Positions 43,850 to 53,207 of a DNA stretch of 64,000 nucleotides are shown here, piece after piece. The position numbers were made by a program, and so were the translations under genes. Positions within the stretch are counted from its first letter, which is position 1; every line of letters starts with the position of its first letter. The notes below the pieces were generated by a model that worked only from the letters and a program-made list of their open reading frames with translations, was not told the origin of the DNA and ran no database searches. Origin of the DNA: Halocatena marina (GTDB taxonomy: Archaea > Halobacteriota > Halobacteria > Halobacteriales > Haloarculaceae); contig NZ_JALLPK010000001.1 in NCBI RefSeq assembly GCF_023276375.1, positions 2,914,001 to 2,978,000 on the forward strand. The letters are read 5' to 3'.

Positions 43850-45223
43850 TCACAGATACTCGAAGCGCTGCGTATTCGCTTCAAAACCCAACCGTTCGTG
43901 TGCCCAATCGAACGGATTCTCGTCGCGGTGTTCCATCAGGAACTCCACGATCGAATCCCCGACGTTCTCTCCGTAGAGAGATGGACCATCGGACATGCGT
44001 TGACGGATTGAATCGGATTCGTATACATGAGTCAGCAGATCGTACATGGCCTCACCGGACGTCGGTGGTACAAGCAGATTCGTCTGTGCATCGAACACCG
44101 TCTCTGGACGATCGGTGTTGTATCGCACGGTGAGACAGAAAGTCTCATCAATGTGGTTTAGCTCCTCTTGCATACTCCCAGAGTCCGTCAACTCAGCGAA
44201 GCACTGCCCGGACCGTAGGAACTCATACACGTGAGCGTGCTTTTGCCAAAGCGGTGTGAACAAGAAGTTCTCACGATCGTCGGCAAGACCGACGAGTCGA
44301 TCACGGAGACCGTAGTTTTCGAGCGCAGCTCGAGTTGCCGTGAGTTCGACGAATGCGACGTTGTATCCAGTTTTCACGAGGCGAACAACACAGTCGATGA
44401 TGGAACGAAACCGGTCGGGGAGTAAGTTCGCTCGACGGTGAATGTCAACCCGAATCCAGTCGTCCCGAGCCTCCAACACTGGAAAGACATCAAATACCGA
44501 TTCGGACAGATTCTCATCAGCCTTCATAGCGATCGTATCGACCACGGAATTTCCGACGACCGGTATTCGAGTACGGCCGGCAACCTCAGCAGGATAGCCT
44601 TCACGAACGAGATGCTCACGATTCAGTTCAGTTGGTGCAAACTGGTAGAGAGAGGCTGCAGATCCAATGAACGTGTCGTACTGTTCGGGAAACGGTTCGG
44701 TCCGATTAAGCGACCACTTACCCTCCCACTGATCGTCGATAAACGCTGCTGGGTCGGCTTCGTTTGTGAACGATGGAGACATTCCACGGAGGCCTGCCTC
44801 ATTGTGTGCGACAAGCTGGTTTGTTGCGAACATCCATGCCTGGGGAACGATACCCGCAGCAAGCGTATCACCGTGGACGATCGGCATGACCGTTGTGTCT
44901 GGGTAAACATCAGATATATGGTTTGAAAACTCCTTGATCAGCGCTATCAATTCGGCTGCCTTCTGAGAGAGATCCCCCCGGATACCGAGATCGACTGCGA
45001 TGCGTTCATCGAGTCCATACTCGGTTAATCCGTGCCCCAAAAGATCATCGTGATGTTGACCAGTATGAAGAACAAAACACGGAACTCCTCGACGCTGGGC
45101 GGCCATGACAATGGGCGCCTGTTTGTAAAAATCCGGCTTGGTGGCAGTTACAACAGCCAAAACGGTGTCTCCAGCTTCCATTTGATGCGCGAGTCTGTTA
45201 TCATATATCTGAATATTGTCCAT
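43850..45223 (-). CDS. UDP-N-acetylglucosamine 2-epimerase-like protein
   Basis: A 457-residue GT-B fold enzyme. Motifs: VVTATKPDFYKQAPIV near the start (substrate loop), VLHTGQHHDDLL, PIVHGDTLAAG (catalytic Asp/His region), RVDIHRRANLL and TDSGSMQEELNH near residue 370. WecB converts UDP-GlcNAc to UDP-ManNAc for surface polysaccharide or glycoprotein synthesis. It is longer than typical WecB (about 370 residues), with an extended N-terminus and C-terminal tail of about 60 residues. It sits alone, not in a glycan cluster. Confidence 0.88.
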   Translation of the reverse strand: MDNIQIYDNRLAHQMEAGDTVLAVVTATKPDFYKQAPIVMAAQRRGVPCFVLHTGQHHDDLLGHGLTEYGLDERIAVDLGIRGDLSQKAAELIALIKEFSNHISDVYPDTTVMPIVHGDTLAAGIVPQAWMFATNQLVAHNEAGLRGMSPSFTNEADPAAFIDDQWEGKWSLNRTEPFPEQYDTFIGSAASLYQFAPTELNREHLVREGYPAEVAGRTRIPVVGNSVVDTIAMKADENLSESVFDVFPVLEARDDWIRVDIHRRANLLPDRFRSIIDCVVRLVKTGYNVAFVELTATRAALENYGLRDRLVGLADDRENFLFTPLWQKHAHVYEFLRSGQCFAELTDSGSMQEELNHIDETFCLTVRYNTDRPETVFDAQTNLLVPPTSGEAMYDLLTHVYESDSIRQRMSDGPSLYGENVGDSIVEFLMEHRDENPFDWAHERLGFEANTQRFEYL

Positions 45224-45391
45224 ATATTGATACCATGATCTGCTGGTTAGTAAATACCGATTTTGGACGCTGATCCGAGAGAACGCCTGTAGTCCATCGC
45301 AGCACGGAATTCAAAACAACGCGGCTATTCATCGAGTCGTTCCCTGTGCTGCCGAGCAATCTTTTTACCTTCTCCACTAGTGCCAACTGGT

Positions 45392-46144
45392 ATGAACGCC
45401 GTACTCGATCACGTGATGATGCGCGTTGAGGATTTGGAAGCCGCCCTCGATTGGTATCAGACCCACTTCGACTACGAGGAGACGGGTCGGTGGGAGGCTG
45501 ATACGTTCACCAACGTGTTTCTCGCTCCCGAGGATCGACACGAGGACAGCGCGCAGTTGGAACTGACGTACAACCACGACGGGCGCTCGTACGAGATGGG
45601 TGATGCGTGGGGACACATCGCTGTACGCGTCGACGACGTGTACGATGCCTACGAGGAGTTGATGGATGCTGGTGTCGAGGACTACCGCGATCCCGACTCC
45701 TGTGGTGGGCGGTACGCCTTCGTGAAAGATCCCGACGGCCACGAGATCGAGATCGTCCAACGCGACCACGGTGCACGCTGGAGTCTCGATCACACGATGG
45801 TCCGCGTTGAAGACGCTGACGCTACAATTGGGTGGTACGCCCGCAAGCTGGAGTACGATCTGGTCCGTCGCTCCGAGATGGACGACTTCGCGCTGTACTT
45901 CATGAAACCTGATGCGGCCGAGGAAGCGATGTCGATGGAGCTGACATACAACTACGACGGACGTTCATACGAGATAGGCGACGCGTGGGGACACGTCGCG
46001 GTCCGCACAGACGACCTCGATGAAGCATGGGACACACTCATGGACCGTCGCGCCGAGGACTACCGTGACCCCGAGAGCTGCGACAACCGCTATGCGTTCA
46101 CGAAAACGAACGACGGACACGAAATAGAGGTCGTCAAACGCTAA
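45392..46144 (+). CDS. Double VOC/glyoxalase-domain protein
   Basis: A 250-residue protein made of two tandem VOC repeats, about 125 residues each. First: VLDHVMMRVEDLEAALDWYQ to EIEIVQRDHG; second: SLDHTMVRVEDADATIGWYA to HEIEVVKR. The stretch DGRSYEMGDAWGHIAVR / DGRSYEIGDAWGHVAVR shows close duplication. Metal ligands (His and Glu) are conserved in each half. This fits lactoylglutathione lyase-like or dioxygenase-like enzymes; the substrate is unknown, though haloarchaea use gamma-glutamylcysteine. An alternative GTG start lies four codons upstream (45380). It overlaps the convergent HAD gene by four bases. Confidence 0.88.
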   Translation: MNAVLDHVMMRVEDLEAALDWYQTHFDYEETGRWEADTFTNVFLAPEDRHEDSAQLELTYNHDGRSYEMGDAWGHIAVRVDDVYDAYEELMDAGVEDYRDPDSCGGRYAFVKDPDGHEIEIVQRDHGARWSLDHTMVRVEDADATIGWYARKLEYDLVRRSEMDDFALYFMKPDAAEEAMSMELTYNYDGRSYEIGDAWGHVAVRTDDLDEAWDTLMDRRAEDYRDPESCDNRYAFTKTNDGHEIEVVKR

Positions 46145-47364
46145 TTCAGTCCCGCGAGCCGATCGAGAGCGTACATGATCCGAAGCATCGAGGCGCTTCC
46201 GTCGCGGCCAAACACGAGTTCGTCGGTGTTCAAAACGTGCTCTGAAACGACCCGCGAGGCGTGTTCTGGCGCGGCAGCGATCCCACAATCGTTTGCTTCG
46301 ACCCACTCCATGACCCGGAGATCGCTCTTTGAATCACCCATCACGAGCGCAAATGGATCGTCGATACCGAGCACGTCGAAGGCTGTCTGTACCCCGGCAA
46401 CTTTATCGAGCTCTAAGCTTCCCATCTCCGCCGCATCGCCTTTGTAGTAGGCGATATCGATGCGCTCGAAGATGGACTCGATCACCGTTGGAATCTCTTC
46501 GAGATCAGTCTCAGGCACTCCTCCGTGCCGTTCGAGCACGCCGCAGATCTCAGGGTCGGCGTCAGCGTAGTACGCACGCGCCATGTCGCTGTCAGCACCG
46601 TCAATCGCTCCGGCAAGCAGATCGATCAGGTGACACAGCGCGTCGTCGATGATCTCGACAGCGTTGTCGCTCCCGGTCTGGAAATTCGGCTTGAGCGTGA
46701 TATTGAACTCATTCCCCTGAAGATGACAACCACGCGTGATCGGTTCGGCTGCCTCAGAAAGCACGCGCGATCGAACGTCATCGAAGATAGCCCGTATCTC
46801 GCTGTCGAGGTCGTCGTAGAGGAGGGTCTTGGTTGATTCACCGTAGCCGGGAGTGAATACACCGTTGCCGGCCTCGTAGACGATACTCAGCGTCCCCGAA
46901 TGGACCAGCTCGTTACCCAACCCTTGCGTTATGAACCCCTTGACGTTCTCTAGGGTCTGACCAGTGCAGATAACGATCGGTATCCCTTCCTCGTGTAAGC
47001 ACGTCAGAAGATACAGCGTTTCACGAGGGATTTCGTTGTCCGTCCGTCCCGCCGAACGAAGCGTTTCATCAACATCGAGAACGAGGACGTTCACCGCCCG
47101 ACCATATTTGGTGTTGAGATCGAGAGCCGTAAACGCCTCATCACGGGAAGCGTGGGCAGCGATGTCGGCAAACGTCTCCCCAGCCGGAAACGCCCGTCGG
47201 ATGTCAGCGCGTCGCTGATCAAGTTCGTCACTGGTCTCCTGCCAGAGTTCAAGCGCAACGCGCGAGCCAAGTGCCGGAAAGAGACCGACAACCGTCTGGT
47301 ACTCACGGAGCGTTTCGGCATCGAACTCGTCGTACAATCTGTAGAGACTGTTGTATCGATTCAT
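46141..47364 (-). CDS. HAD family hydrolase
   Basis: A 407-residue haloacid dehalogenase-type phosphatase. Motif I is VLVLDVDETLRSAGR (nucleophile Asp and acid/base Asp), motif II VICTGQTLE, motif III a Lys near LELDKVAGVQ, motif IV VMGDSKSDLRVMEW. Residues 1-90 form an N-terminal helical extension not seen in simple HADs. Possibly a phosphosugar phosphatase: its neighbours are trmB and kdgK. Substrate not proven. Confidence 0.85.
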   Translation of the reverse strand: MNRYNSLYRLYDEFDAETLREYQTVVGLFPALGSRVALELWQETSDELDQRRADIRRAFPAGETFADIAAHASRDEAFTALDLNTKYGRAVNVLVLDVDETLRSAGRTDNEIPRETLYLLTCLHEEGIPIVICTGQTLENVKGFITQGLGNELVHSGTLSIVYEAGNGVFTPGYGESTKTLLYDDLDSEIRAIFDDVRSRVLSEAAEPITRGCHLQGNEFNITLKPNFQTGSDNAVEIIDDALCHLIDLLAGAIDGADSDMARAYYADADPEICGVLERHGGVPETDLEEIPTVIESIFERIDIAYYKGDAAEMGSLELDKVAGVQTAFDVLGIDDPFALVMGDSKSDLRVMEWVEANDCGIAAAPEHASRVVSEHVLNTDELVFGRDGSASMLRIMYALDRLAGLN

Positions 47365-47399
47365 GGTAGGTATTCACATCAGTGCGTGGTAAGTCCACC

Positions 47400-47455
47400 T
47401 CACCCCCACATTCACACGTACATTCACGTTCACGTTTACGTTCATACTCACTCAC
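47400..47455. repeat. Low-complexity repeat in the HAD leader/trmB tail
   Basis: Short imperfect repeats of cattcac / gttcacgt occupy this intergenic stretch on the plus strand; they read (gtgaacgt)-like on the minus strand, just upstream of the HAD gene. Possible regulatory tract or simple drift. Confidence 0.45.
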
Positions 47456-48498
47456 CCGAACGGTGTCGTATCGATGTGGATTTCGTGGGCTTCGATATCT
47501 TCGAGTGCGGCGACGCGGCCGCCGACGGTGACCGATCCGGTGTCGGTGTCGATGGTGAGCGTAGCGACCTCACCAGTCGGTTCCACTGCAACGTTTGTGA
47601 TGCGACCAGTGACGTCCCGGTCGTCACCAGTTTCGACATCACGTCCTTTGACTTTCACGTAAAACTCTCTGTCCAATTCACGGATATCCTTCAGGCAACG
47701 ACGGATAGACGCGTATCGTCGGGGGAACGGACGGTCGTGGCCGTCCGTTGCGAGTGGGGTGGCTGTCGTCCACAGCACCGTATTGAAGAATCCGGAGACG
47801 AGAAAGCCGAGTGCAGAGCGATTGAAGATGACTCCATAATGTTCTGTATCGCTCGTGAGTGCGTCCTGTGTTGCATACACCGACCGTGTCCCGTCTGCGA
47901 CGGCCATCACTGGCGTCGTGATACCGCGCCGCGCCCGTACGATCGTCGAGATGTTCGTGTAATCGTACTCTTCCGGGGAAGGTGCCGCAGAAGCGGGCGT
48001 CACGAGCAACTCAACGGCGGTTCCGGCGTCACACACCGCCGCCAACTGCTCCTCAAAGCGGGAAAGCAGTTCCGGTGTGAGCGAGAGCACGAGTTCGTAT
48101 TCTGCACTGTCGATGACGGCCTCGAAGTACCGGAGAATACTTGGTCTCGATTTGACAAGGGAGACAGCCTCCGTTTCCCGGGAAGGGGTCGTATACCGAT
48201 CGGCTAGCCCCGTGATCATCTCATCGAGCGATGATTGAATCTGTGGGAATATCCCCTCGGGATCGAGTGCGACGACTCGCATCGGGCGAGATTCACGAAG
48301 CTCAACGACGCCCCGATCGCTCAGTTTCCGCACTGTATCGTAGACGCGCGGTTGTGGAATGGACGTACGGTCTGCGATCTCACTCGCCGTCAGCTCACCG
48401 TGATCAAGCACAGCGAGATACGCTTCGATCTCATACTCACCGAAATCGAACCGGTCTCCAACTTGCTCCATCTGACGCCGAAGATCGTCCGTATTCAT
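47452..48498 (-). CDS. trmB: TrmB-family sugar-responsive transcriptional regulator
   Basis: A 348-residue regulator. The N-terminal winged helix begins [20 protein letters not shown], followed by [20 protein letters not shown] and a linker. The C-terminal sugar-sensing domain (about 120-345) contains [14 protein letters not shown] and [21 protein letters not shown] segments. In Halobacterium TrmB binds TACT(N7-8)GAGTA and switches between glycolysis and gluconeogenesis genes. A near-match motif lies about 35-50 bp upstream of its own start, indicating autoregulation, and an exact one is near kdgK. Confidence 0.93.
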   Translation of the reverse strand: MNTDDLRRQMEQVGDRFDFGEYEIEAYLAVLDHGELTASEIADRTSIPQPRVYDTVRKLSDRGVVELRESRPMRVVALDPEGIFPQIQSSLDEMITGLADRYTTPSRETEAVSLVKSRPSILRYFEAVIDSAEYELVLSLTPELLSRFEEQLAAVCDAGTAVELLVTPASAAPSPEEYDYTNISTIVRARRGITTPVMAVADGTRSVYATQDALTSDTEHYGVIFNRSALGFLVSGFFNTVLWTTATPLATDGHDRPFPRRYASIRRCLKDIRELDREFYVKVKGRDVETGDDRDVTGRITNVAVEPTGEVATLTIDTDTGSVTVGGRVAALEDIEAHEIHIDTTPFG

Positions 48499-48532
48499 TA
48501 TGAAAGGATTTCAGACCAGCAGATAAAATATT

Positions 48533-48549
48533 TACTGAGTTCCGAAGTA
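48533..48549. promoter_or_regulatory. Near-match TrmB operator in front of trmB
   Basis: TACT, an eight-base spacer, then AAGTA (consensus GAGTA, one mismatch). It lies 35-51 bp upstream of the trmB ATG, where it could overlap the promoter and allow autoregulation. Confidence 0.5.
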
Positions 48550-48724
48550 ATCTATCAGTTAATCGAGAGTCGATAGCAGAAGCGACGATTCAACCGTCCT
48601 ACCCACCGATTATACAGCCAACAGCATCACTCTGTCGGTCGCTGATTAACAGAGACAGGTGGGTTTAAACGGCAGCTCACATCCACACGGTGCTCCCACA
48701 ACAGAACCAGCAAACAAAAATGTT

Positions 48725-48740
48725 TACTGTGACATGAGTA
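48725..48740 (+). promoter_or_regulatory. TrmB operator in front of kdgK
   Basis: TACT, seven bases, GAGTA: an exact match to the Halobacterium TrmB consensus. It lies 33-48 bp upstream of the kdgK ATG and downstream of the TATA-like element at 48664, a position that would normally repress. Repression of KDG kinase in the absence of sugar would fit TrmB physiology. Confidence 0.7.
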
Positions 48741-48772
48741 GTAGAACTGGAACGAAGTGAATCACGAGACCG

Positions 48773-49732
48773 ATGAACGATGAGATAGACGTGCTTACGA
48801 TCGGGGAGACGATGGTGCTGTTGAACCCACACGAGTCGGGTCCAATGCGCCACGTCGTCGACTTTCGAAAACGGATTGGCGGGGCAGAGAGCAATATGGC
48901 GGTCGGTCTCGCACGCTTGGATCACGACGCAGCGTGGATAAGCCGTCTCGGTTCGGATCCACACGGTCAGTACGTACGGGATACGATTCGCGGTGCGGGG
49001 GTCGATACACAGTACGTCACGTTCGACGCCGAAGCACCCACAGGACTGATGTTCAAGGAACGCCGCGAACTCGCAGAGAGTCGCGTCTACTACTATCGGG
49101 ACGACTCCGCAGCGAGTCGAATGGCTCCCGACGATCTCCCCGATGAAGCCCTCGCTAACGCACGCTATCTCCACCTGACGGGGATTACTCCCGCGCTGAG
49201 CGAATCCTGTCGAGAGCTGGTCTTTGATGCGACGCGACGAGCACAAGAGCACGGCGTCACCGTCTCGCTCGACCCGAATCTCAGGTTCAAGCTCTGGGAC
49301 GAGACGATGATGCGCGAGACGCTCCTTTCACTCGTCGAAGAGTGCGACGTCGTTCTCCCTGGTATCGAAGAGGGTGCGGTGCTGCTCGGGACGGACGATC
49401 CCGAACGCATCGCAACGGAGTTTCGGGCCCTCGGTGCGGACGAAGTTGTCGTGAAGCTCGGGGCTGACGGTGCGTTCGTCGCGAGTGATGCCGTCGCAGA
49501 AACCGTTACTGGCTACGAGGTCGAGCGCGTCGTCGATCCCGTTGGCGCGGGCGATGGGTTCGCTGCCGGATATCTCTCCGGACGGCTTGAGGGACTCGAT
49601 CCCGTTCGTGCGACCGACCGAGCGAACGCGGTGGGTGCGCTTGCAACGACCGTCACGGGAGATATCGAAGGCCTCCCCACGCGCTCTGAGCTAGCGCAGT
49701 TTACAGGTGACCAAGACGAACAAATCCGATAA
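48773..49732 (+). CDS. kdgK: 2-keto-3-deoxygluconate kinase
   Basis: A 319-residue PfkB-family kinase. Motifs: VLTIGETMVLLNPHESG, FRKRIGGAESNMAVGLARL (PfkB signature 1), LDPNLRFKLW, and VDPVGAGDGFAAGYLSG (signature 2 with catalytic Asp). This fits KDG kinase of the semi-phosphorylative Entner-Doudoroff pathway, the main haloarchaeal sugar route. The neighbouring trmB and the exact TrmB operator support this over other PfkB sugar kinases. Confidence 0.92.
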   Translation: MNDEIDVLTIGETMVLLNPHESGPMRHVVDFRKRIGGAESNMAVGLARLDHDAAWISRLGSDPHGQYVRDTIRGAGVDTQYVTFDAEAPTGLMFKERRELAESRVYYYRDDSAASRMAPDDLPDEALANARYLHLTGITPALSESCRELVFDATRRAQEHGVTVSLDPNLRFKLWDETMMRETLLSLVEECDVVLPGIEEGAVLLGTDDPERIATEFRALGADEVVVKLGADGAFVASDAVAETVTGYEVERVVDPVGAGDGFAAGYLSGRLEGLDPVRATDRANAVGALATTVTGDIEGLPTRSELAQFTGDQDEQIR

Positions 49733-50014
49733 CAACAGATCATTGTCTGTCCGTTTGGCCGTCAAATCGATTCGGCGAACGCAACTCTGACGTCCGTATC
49801 TCCGTGAACGACCGCAGCGACCAGCTCGTGATCATCCATACTGGCACAGTCGACGTCTGAGCTGTTGTTTCGGTCCGATGTACACTAACAGAGAATAGAT
49901 ACGGCTGGTATCCACCATTTACGACGTAGTCCTGCCAGCACAACATCTTTAGCCATTAGTTACCTATTGACACGATTGTACAGGCAACCGAACGATACTG
50001 CGACAAAGACACCC
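49733..50014. other. Intergenic region without a clear gene
   Basis: About 280 bp between kdgK and EF-1A on the same strand. A minus-strand frame (49740-49946) has a short segment MDDHELVAAVVHGDTDV at its end in another frame, but nothing recognisable. It should hold the EF-1A promoter. Confidence 0.5.
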
Positions 50015-51280
50015 ATGGCAGACAAACCGCACCAAAACCTAGCGATTATCGGTCACGTCGATCACGGGAAAAGTACGCTCGTCGGTCGATTGCTGTTCGA
50101 GACGGGGAGCGTCCCCGAGCACGTCATCGAGCAGTATCGTGAAGAAGCAGAAGAGAAGGGCAAAGGCGGCTTCGAGTTCGCCTACGTGATGGATAATCTC
50201 GCCGAAGAACGCGAGCGCGGGCTCACGATTGACATCGCCCACCAAGAGTTCGACACGGACGAGTATTATTTCACGATCGTGGACACGCCGGGTCACCGCG
50301 ACTTCGTGAAGAACATGATCACCGGCGCGAGCCAAGCCGACAACGCTGTGCTCGTCGTCGCGGCTGATGACGGCGTCCAGCCTCAGACACAAGAGCACGT
50401 CTTCCTCTCGCGAACCCTCGGCATCGGCGAACTCATCATCGCCGTCAACAAAATGGACCTCGTCGATTACGACGAGGATCGATTCGAAGAAGTGAGAGAC
50501 GAAGTGGAACAGCTCCTCGGACGGGTTCGGTTCTCTGCTGCAGATACGAGTTTCATTCCGATCTCGGCGTTCGAGGGCGACAACATTTCGGACCGCTCGG
50601 ACGAGACCTCGTGGTACGATGGACCGACGCTGTTGGATGCACTCAACGACCTGCCGGAGGTCGAGCCACCGACCGACGCGCCGCTGCGCGTCCCCATCCA
50701 AGACGTCTACACCATCTCAGGCATCGGCACTGTCCCCGTCGGACGCGTCGAAACTGGTGTCCTCGAAGTCAACACCACGGTTTCATTCCAGCCAAGTGAC
50801 GCTGCAGGCGAGGTCAAGTCGGTCGAAATGCACCACGAAGAGGTGCCACGGGCTAATCCGGGCGACAACGTTGGATTCAACGTCCGCGGCATCGGCAAGG
50901 ACGACATCCGTCGCGGTGACGTCTGTGGCCCAGCTGAGGAGCCACCGACGGTCGCCGAAACCTTCCAAGCGCAGGTCGTCGTGATGCAGCACCCGAGCGT
51001 CATCACCGCCGGCTACACCCCTGTCTTCCACGCACACACCGCACAGGTCGCGTGTACCATCGAATCGATCGATACCAAACTCGACCCCGCAAGCGGTGAT
51101 GTCAAAGAAGAAAATCCCGACTTCATCAAAAGCGGCGACGCTGCTGTCGTCACCATCCGTCCGCAGAAACCGCTCTCGATCGAACCATCCTCGGAAATCC
51201 CCGAACTCGGGAGCTTCGCCATCCGCGACATGGGCCAGACCATCGCCGCCGGCAAAGTCCTCAGTGTCACAGAAAAATAA
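50015..51280 (+). CDS. tuf: Translation elongation factor EF-1A
   Basis: A 421-residue GTPase that delivers aminoacyl-tRNA. It is full length with all G motifs: [15 protein letters not shown] (G1), [12 protein letters not shown] (G2; usually GVTID or GITID), [12 protein letters not shown] (G3), NKMDLVD (G4), ISAFEGDN (G5), and C-terminal [18 protein letters not shown]. The sequence is close to haloarchaeal EF-1A. Unusually it is not followed by rps10 or next to EF-2; the gene stands alone between kdgK and a small membrane protein, so it may be an extra copy or a relocated main gene. ATG 50015 (MADKPHQNL) is the family start. Confidence 0.94.
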   Translation: MADKPHQNLAIIGHVDHGKSTLVGRLLFETGSVPEHVIEQYREEAEEKGKGGFEFAYVMDNLAEERERGLTIDIAHQEFDTDEYYFTIVDTPGHRDFVKNMITGASQADNAVLVVAADDGVQPQTQEHVFLSRTLGIGELIIAVNKMDLVDYDEDRFEEVRDEVEQLLGRVRFSAADTSFIPISAFEGDNISDRSDETSWYDGPTLLDALNDLPEVEPPTDAPLRVPIQDVYTISGIGTVPVGRVETGVLEVNTTVSFQPSDAAGEVKSVEMHHEEVPRANPGDNVGFNVRGIGKDDIRRGDVCGPAEEPPTVAETFQAQVVVMQHPSVITAGYTPVFHAHTAQVACTIESIDTKLDPASGDVKEENPDFIKSGDAAVVTIRPQKPLSIEPSSEIPELGSFAIRDMGQTIAAGKVLSVTEK

Positions 51281-51590
51281 GTGTGAATTACCACCCGTAA
51301 TACGATATGGTTTGGTACAACAGATACTGTCGGTCAGTGGCTATGCCAGCTCTGACGCGATGCGTTTTTGAAGGTCAGTCGTCACTACTTCGTTCAATCA
51401 TGGGGTTATGATTCTGCATTTGGAAAATAAACGATGAGTAACAGAACTATAGTGTATCCGAACTGACCGAGGGTTTACCGTCTACAAAGGCGTATCTTTG
51501 TCTGCGTGATTCGAATGATGTTAACAATCAAACACGACCGTGAAACGCTCACAGGACAGACCACGGGACATCGACAGGGAGGACTGTGAG
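51281..51590. other. Intergenic region without a recognised gene
   Basis: About 310 bp after EF-1A. No rps10 or other ribosomal gene is here. Short frames have no family resemblance. An SD-like gggaggact precedes the next gene at 51577-51585. Confidence 0.5.
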
Positions 51591-51980
51591 ATGACAGCTG
51601 ATATCGTAATCGCGCAGATGGGTGGGTCGTTCATCAACGCTCTCTTCGTGTTTGTCGTCAGCCTGCTCATTGGTGCTGTCGGAATCTACGCTGGGGCACG
51701 GCTGCTGATCGACCGAGACACTGGTTTCAGACGAGCGATCGTGACAGCGTTCGTCGGAGCGATCATCTGGGCGTTGGTTGCTCTCTTTGTCGGATGGATC
51801 CCCATCATCGGACCGCTCCTCACGCTCGTTGTGTGGATTGGCTTCATCAACTGGCAGTATCCCGGCGGTTGGGGGACCGCTGTAGGGATCGGATTCGTCG
51901 CGTGGATCGTCACGTTCGCCATCCTCTATGTACTCAGTCTGCTCGGTTTCGTCGGATTGGGTGCTATCGGCGTCCCGTAA
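51591..51980 (+). CDS. Small haloarchaeal membrane protein
   Basis: A 129-residue protein with four hydrophobic spans: NALFVFVVSLLIGAVGIYAG, IVTAFVGAIIWALVALFVGW, IIGPLLTLVVWIGFIN and VGIGFVAWIVTFAILYVLSL. ATG 51591 follows an SD-like sequence (gggagg, about 8-13 bp upstream). Function unknown. Confidence 0.75.
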   Translation: MTADIVIAQMGGSFINALFVFVVSLLIGAVGIYAGARLLIDRDTGFRRAIVTAFVGAIIWALVALFVGWIPIIGPLLTLVVWIGFINWQYPGGWGTAVGIGFVAWIVTFAILYVLSLLGFVGLGAIGVP

Positions 51981-52095
51981 TCAAATCAGCAAGGGAACAA
52001 TCGTAGTACGAGAATTCGGTCAACGATCGAGTGGTGTTCGTTGATCGCTCTCCGAGTCGATAGCCATTTTTATTCGGGATCGCGTTCCTGCGGAC

Positions 52096-53181
52096 GTGCG
52101 CGTTCTCAACCACCTCGAACTCGAATCTCATCTCGATCGGAGCGGTATCGGAACGTCTGTCAGCCATCAGCGCGCGGCACTCGCTAAGACGGACGTTTCG
52201 GTCTGTACGTCCCTGTGGAACGGTGAGACGCCCGTTCGGGCGATCGAAAACGCGCTCGGAGGCAGACTCGATACTAGTCAGCCCAGCCACAGTAATGGTG
52301 ATCTTTTCGCTTCGATCGACCTCGCACACTGTAACATGATTGGGCCCTCATCGGTTGCTATTGCTCAGTATGCCCATCGTCAAGACATTCCGCTGATTCT
52401 CCACGCACACGTCACTCGTGAGGACTTCGCCGAGAGCTTTCGTGGATCGAGCGCCGTCGGGAAGCCCCTCGAACGGTATCTTCGGTGGTTCTACTCGCAA
52501 GCAGATCTCGTGCTCTGTCCGAGCCAATACACAAAACAAGTCCTCGAATCCTATCCGATCGATGCACCGATTCGGCCGATCACGAACGGAATCGATATCG
52601 ACTCACTCTCCGGGTTCGAATCCCTCCGTGAGGAGTACCGGACACGATTCGATCTCGACGGAACGGTTGTATTCGCTGTCGGAAGCGTTTTCGAACGCAA
52701 GGGACTGACGACGTTCTGTGAGCTCGCACAAGCAACGGACTACGAATTCGCGTGGTTCGGGACGTACGACACCGGACCACAGGCCTCCTCAACCGTCCGA
52801 CGGTGGACGAAGCATCCACCAGAGAACGTAACGTTCACCGGTTGGATCGACGATAAACGCGGCGCGTTCGCTGCCGGCGATATCTACTTATTTCCGTCGA
52901 AAGTAGAGAATCAGGGACTCGTTGTTCTCGAAGCGATGGCGTGTGGGAAAGCCGTCATCCTTCGAGACATCCCGGTCTTCGAGGAGTACTACACGCATGG
53001 CGAGGATTGCCTCATGTGCGCGACGATGGACGAATTCGAGGACGCACTCGCAGAACTCGCATCGAACCCAGAGCTCCGCGAGCGACTGGGCGAGAACGCT
53101 CGCGAGACAGCTGCCACCCACAGCCTCGACCGAGTGGCGGACAAGCTGGTAGATGCGTACCAGAAAGTCACAACCGTTTAA
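52096..53181 (+). CDS. GT4 family glycosyltransferase
   Basis: A 361-residue GT-B enzyme (GTG start at 52096). The N-terminal acceptor domain has ILHAHVTREDFAESFRG; the C-terminal donor domain has RPITNGIDIDSLSG, VFAVGSVFERKGL, AAGDIYLFPSKVENQGLVV (E/Ex7E-like motif) and LEAMACGKAVI. A second GT4 gene follows 26 bp later, so they likely act in sequence, for example on a glycolipid or surface glycan. Substrate unknown. Confidence 0.9.
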   Translation: MRVLNHLELESHLDRSGIGTSVSHQRAALAKTDVSVCTSLWNGETPVRAIENALGGRLDTSQPSHSNGDLFASIDLAHCNMIGPSSVAIAQYAHRQDIPLILHAHVTREDFAESFRGSSAVGKPLERYLRWFYSQADLVLCPSQYTKQVLESYPIDAPIRPITNGIDIDSLSGFESLREEYRTRFDLDGTVVFAVGSVFERKGLTTFCELAQATDYEFAWFGTYDTGPQASSTVRRWTKHPPENVTFTGWIDDKRGAFAAGDIYLFPSKVENQGLVVLEAMACGKAVILRDIPVFEEYYTHGEDCLMCATMDEFEDALAELASNPELRERLGENARETAATHSLDRVADKLVDAYQKVTTV

Positions 53182-53207
53182 CCATCCCCACGTTTCAAAA
53201 CGATCAG

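Larger units (their letters stand above)
48499..48772. other. Divergent trmB-kdgK regulatory region
   Basis: About 275 bp between two divergent genes, containing two TrmB-like sites (48533-48549 and 48725-48740) and a TATA-like tttaaac at 48664-48671. No gene is visible. Confidence 0.7.

Noticed and set aside
49740..49946. Minus-strand frame between kdgK and EF-1A
   Set aside because: No start signal, no family resemblance; a segment in another frame (MDDHEL...) is only 25 codons.
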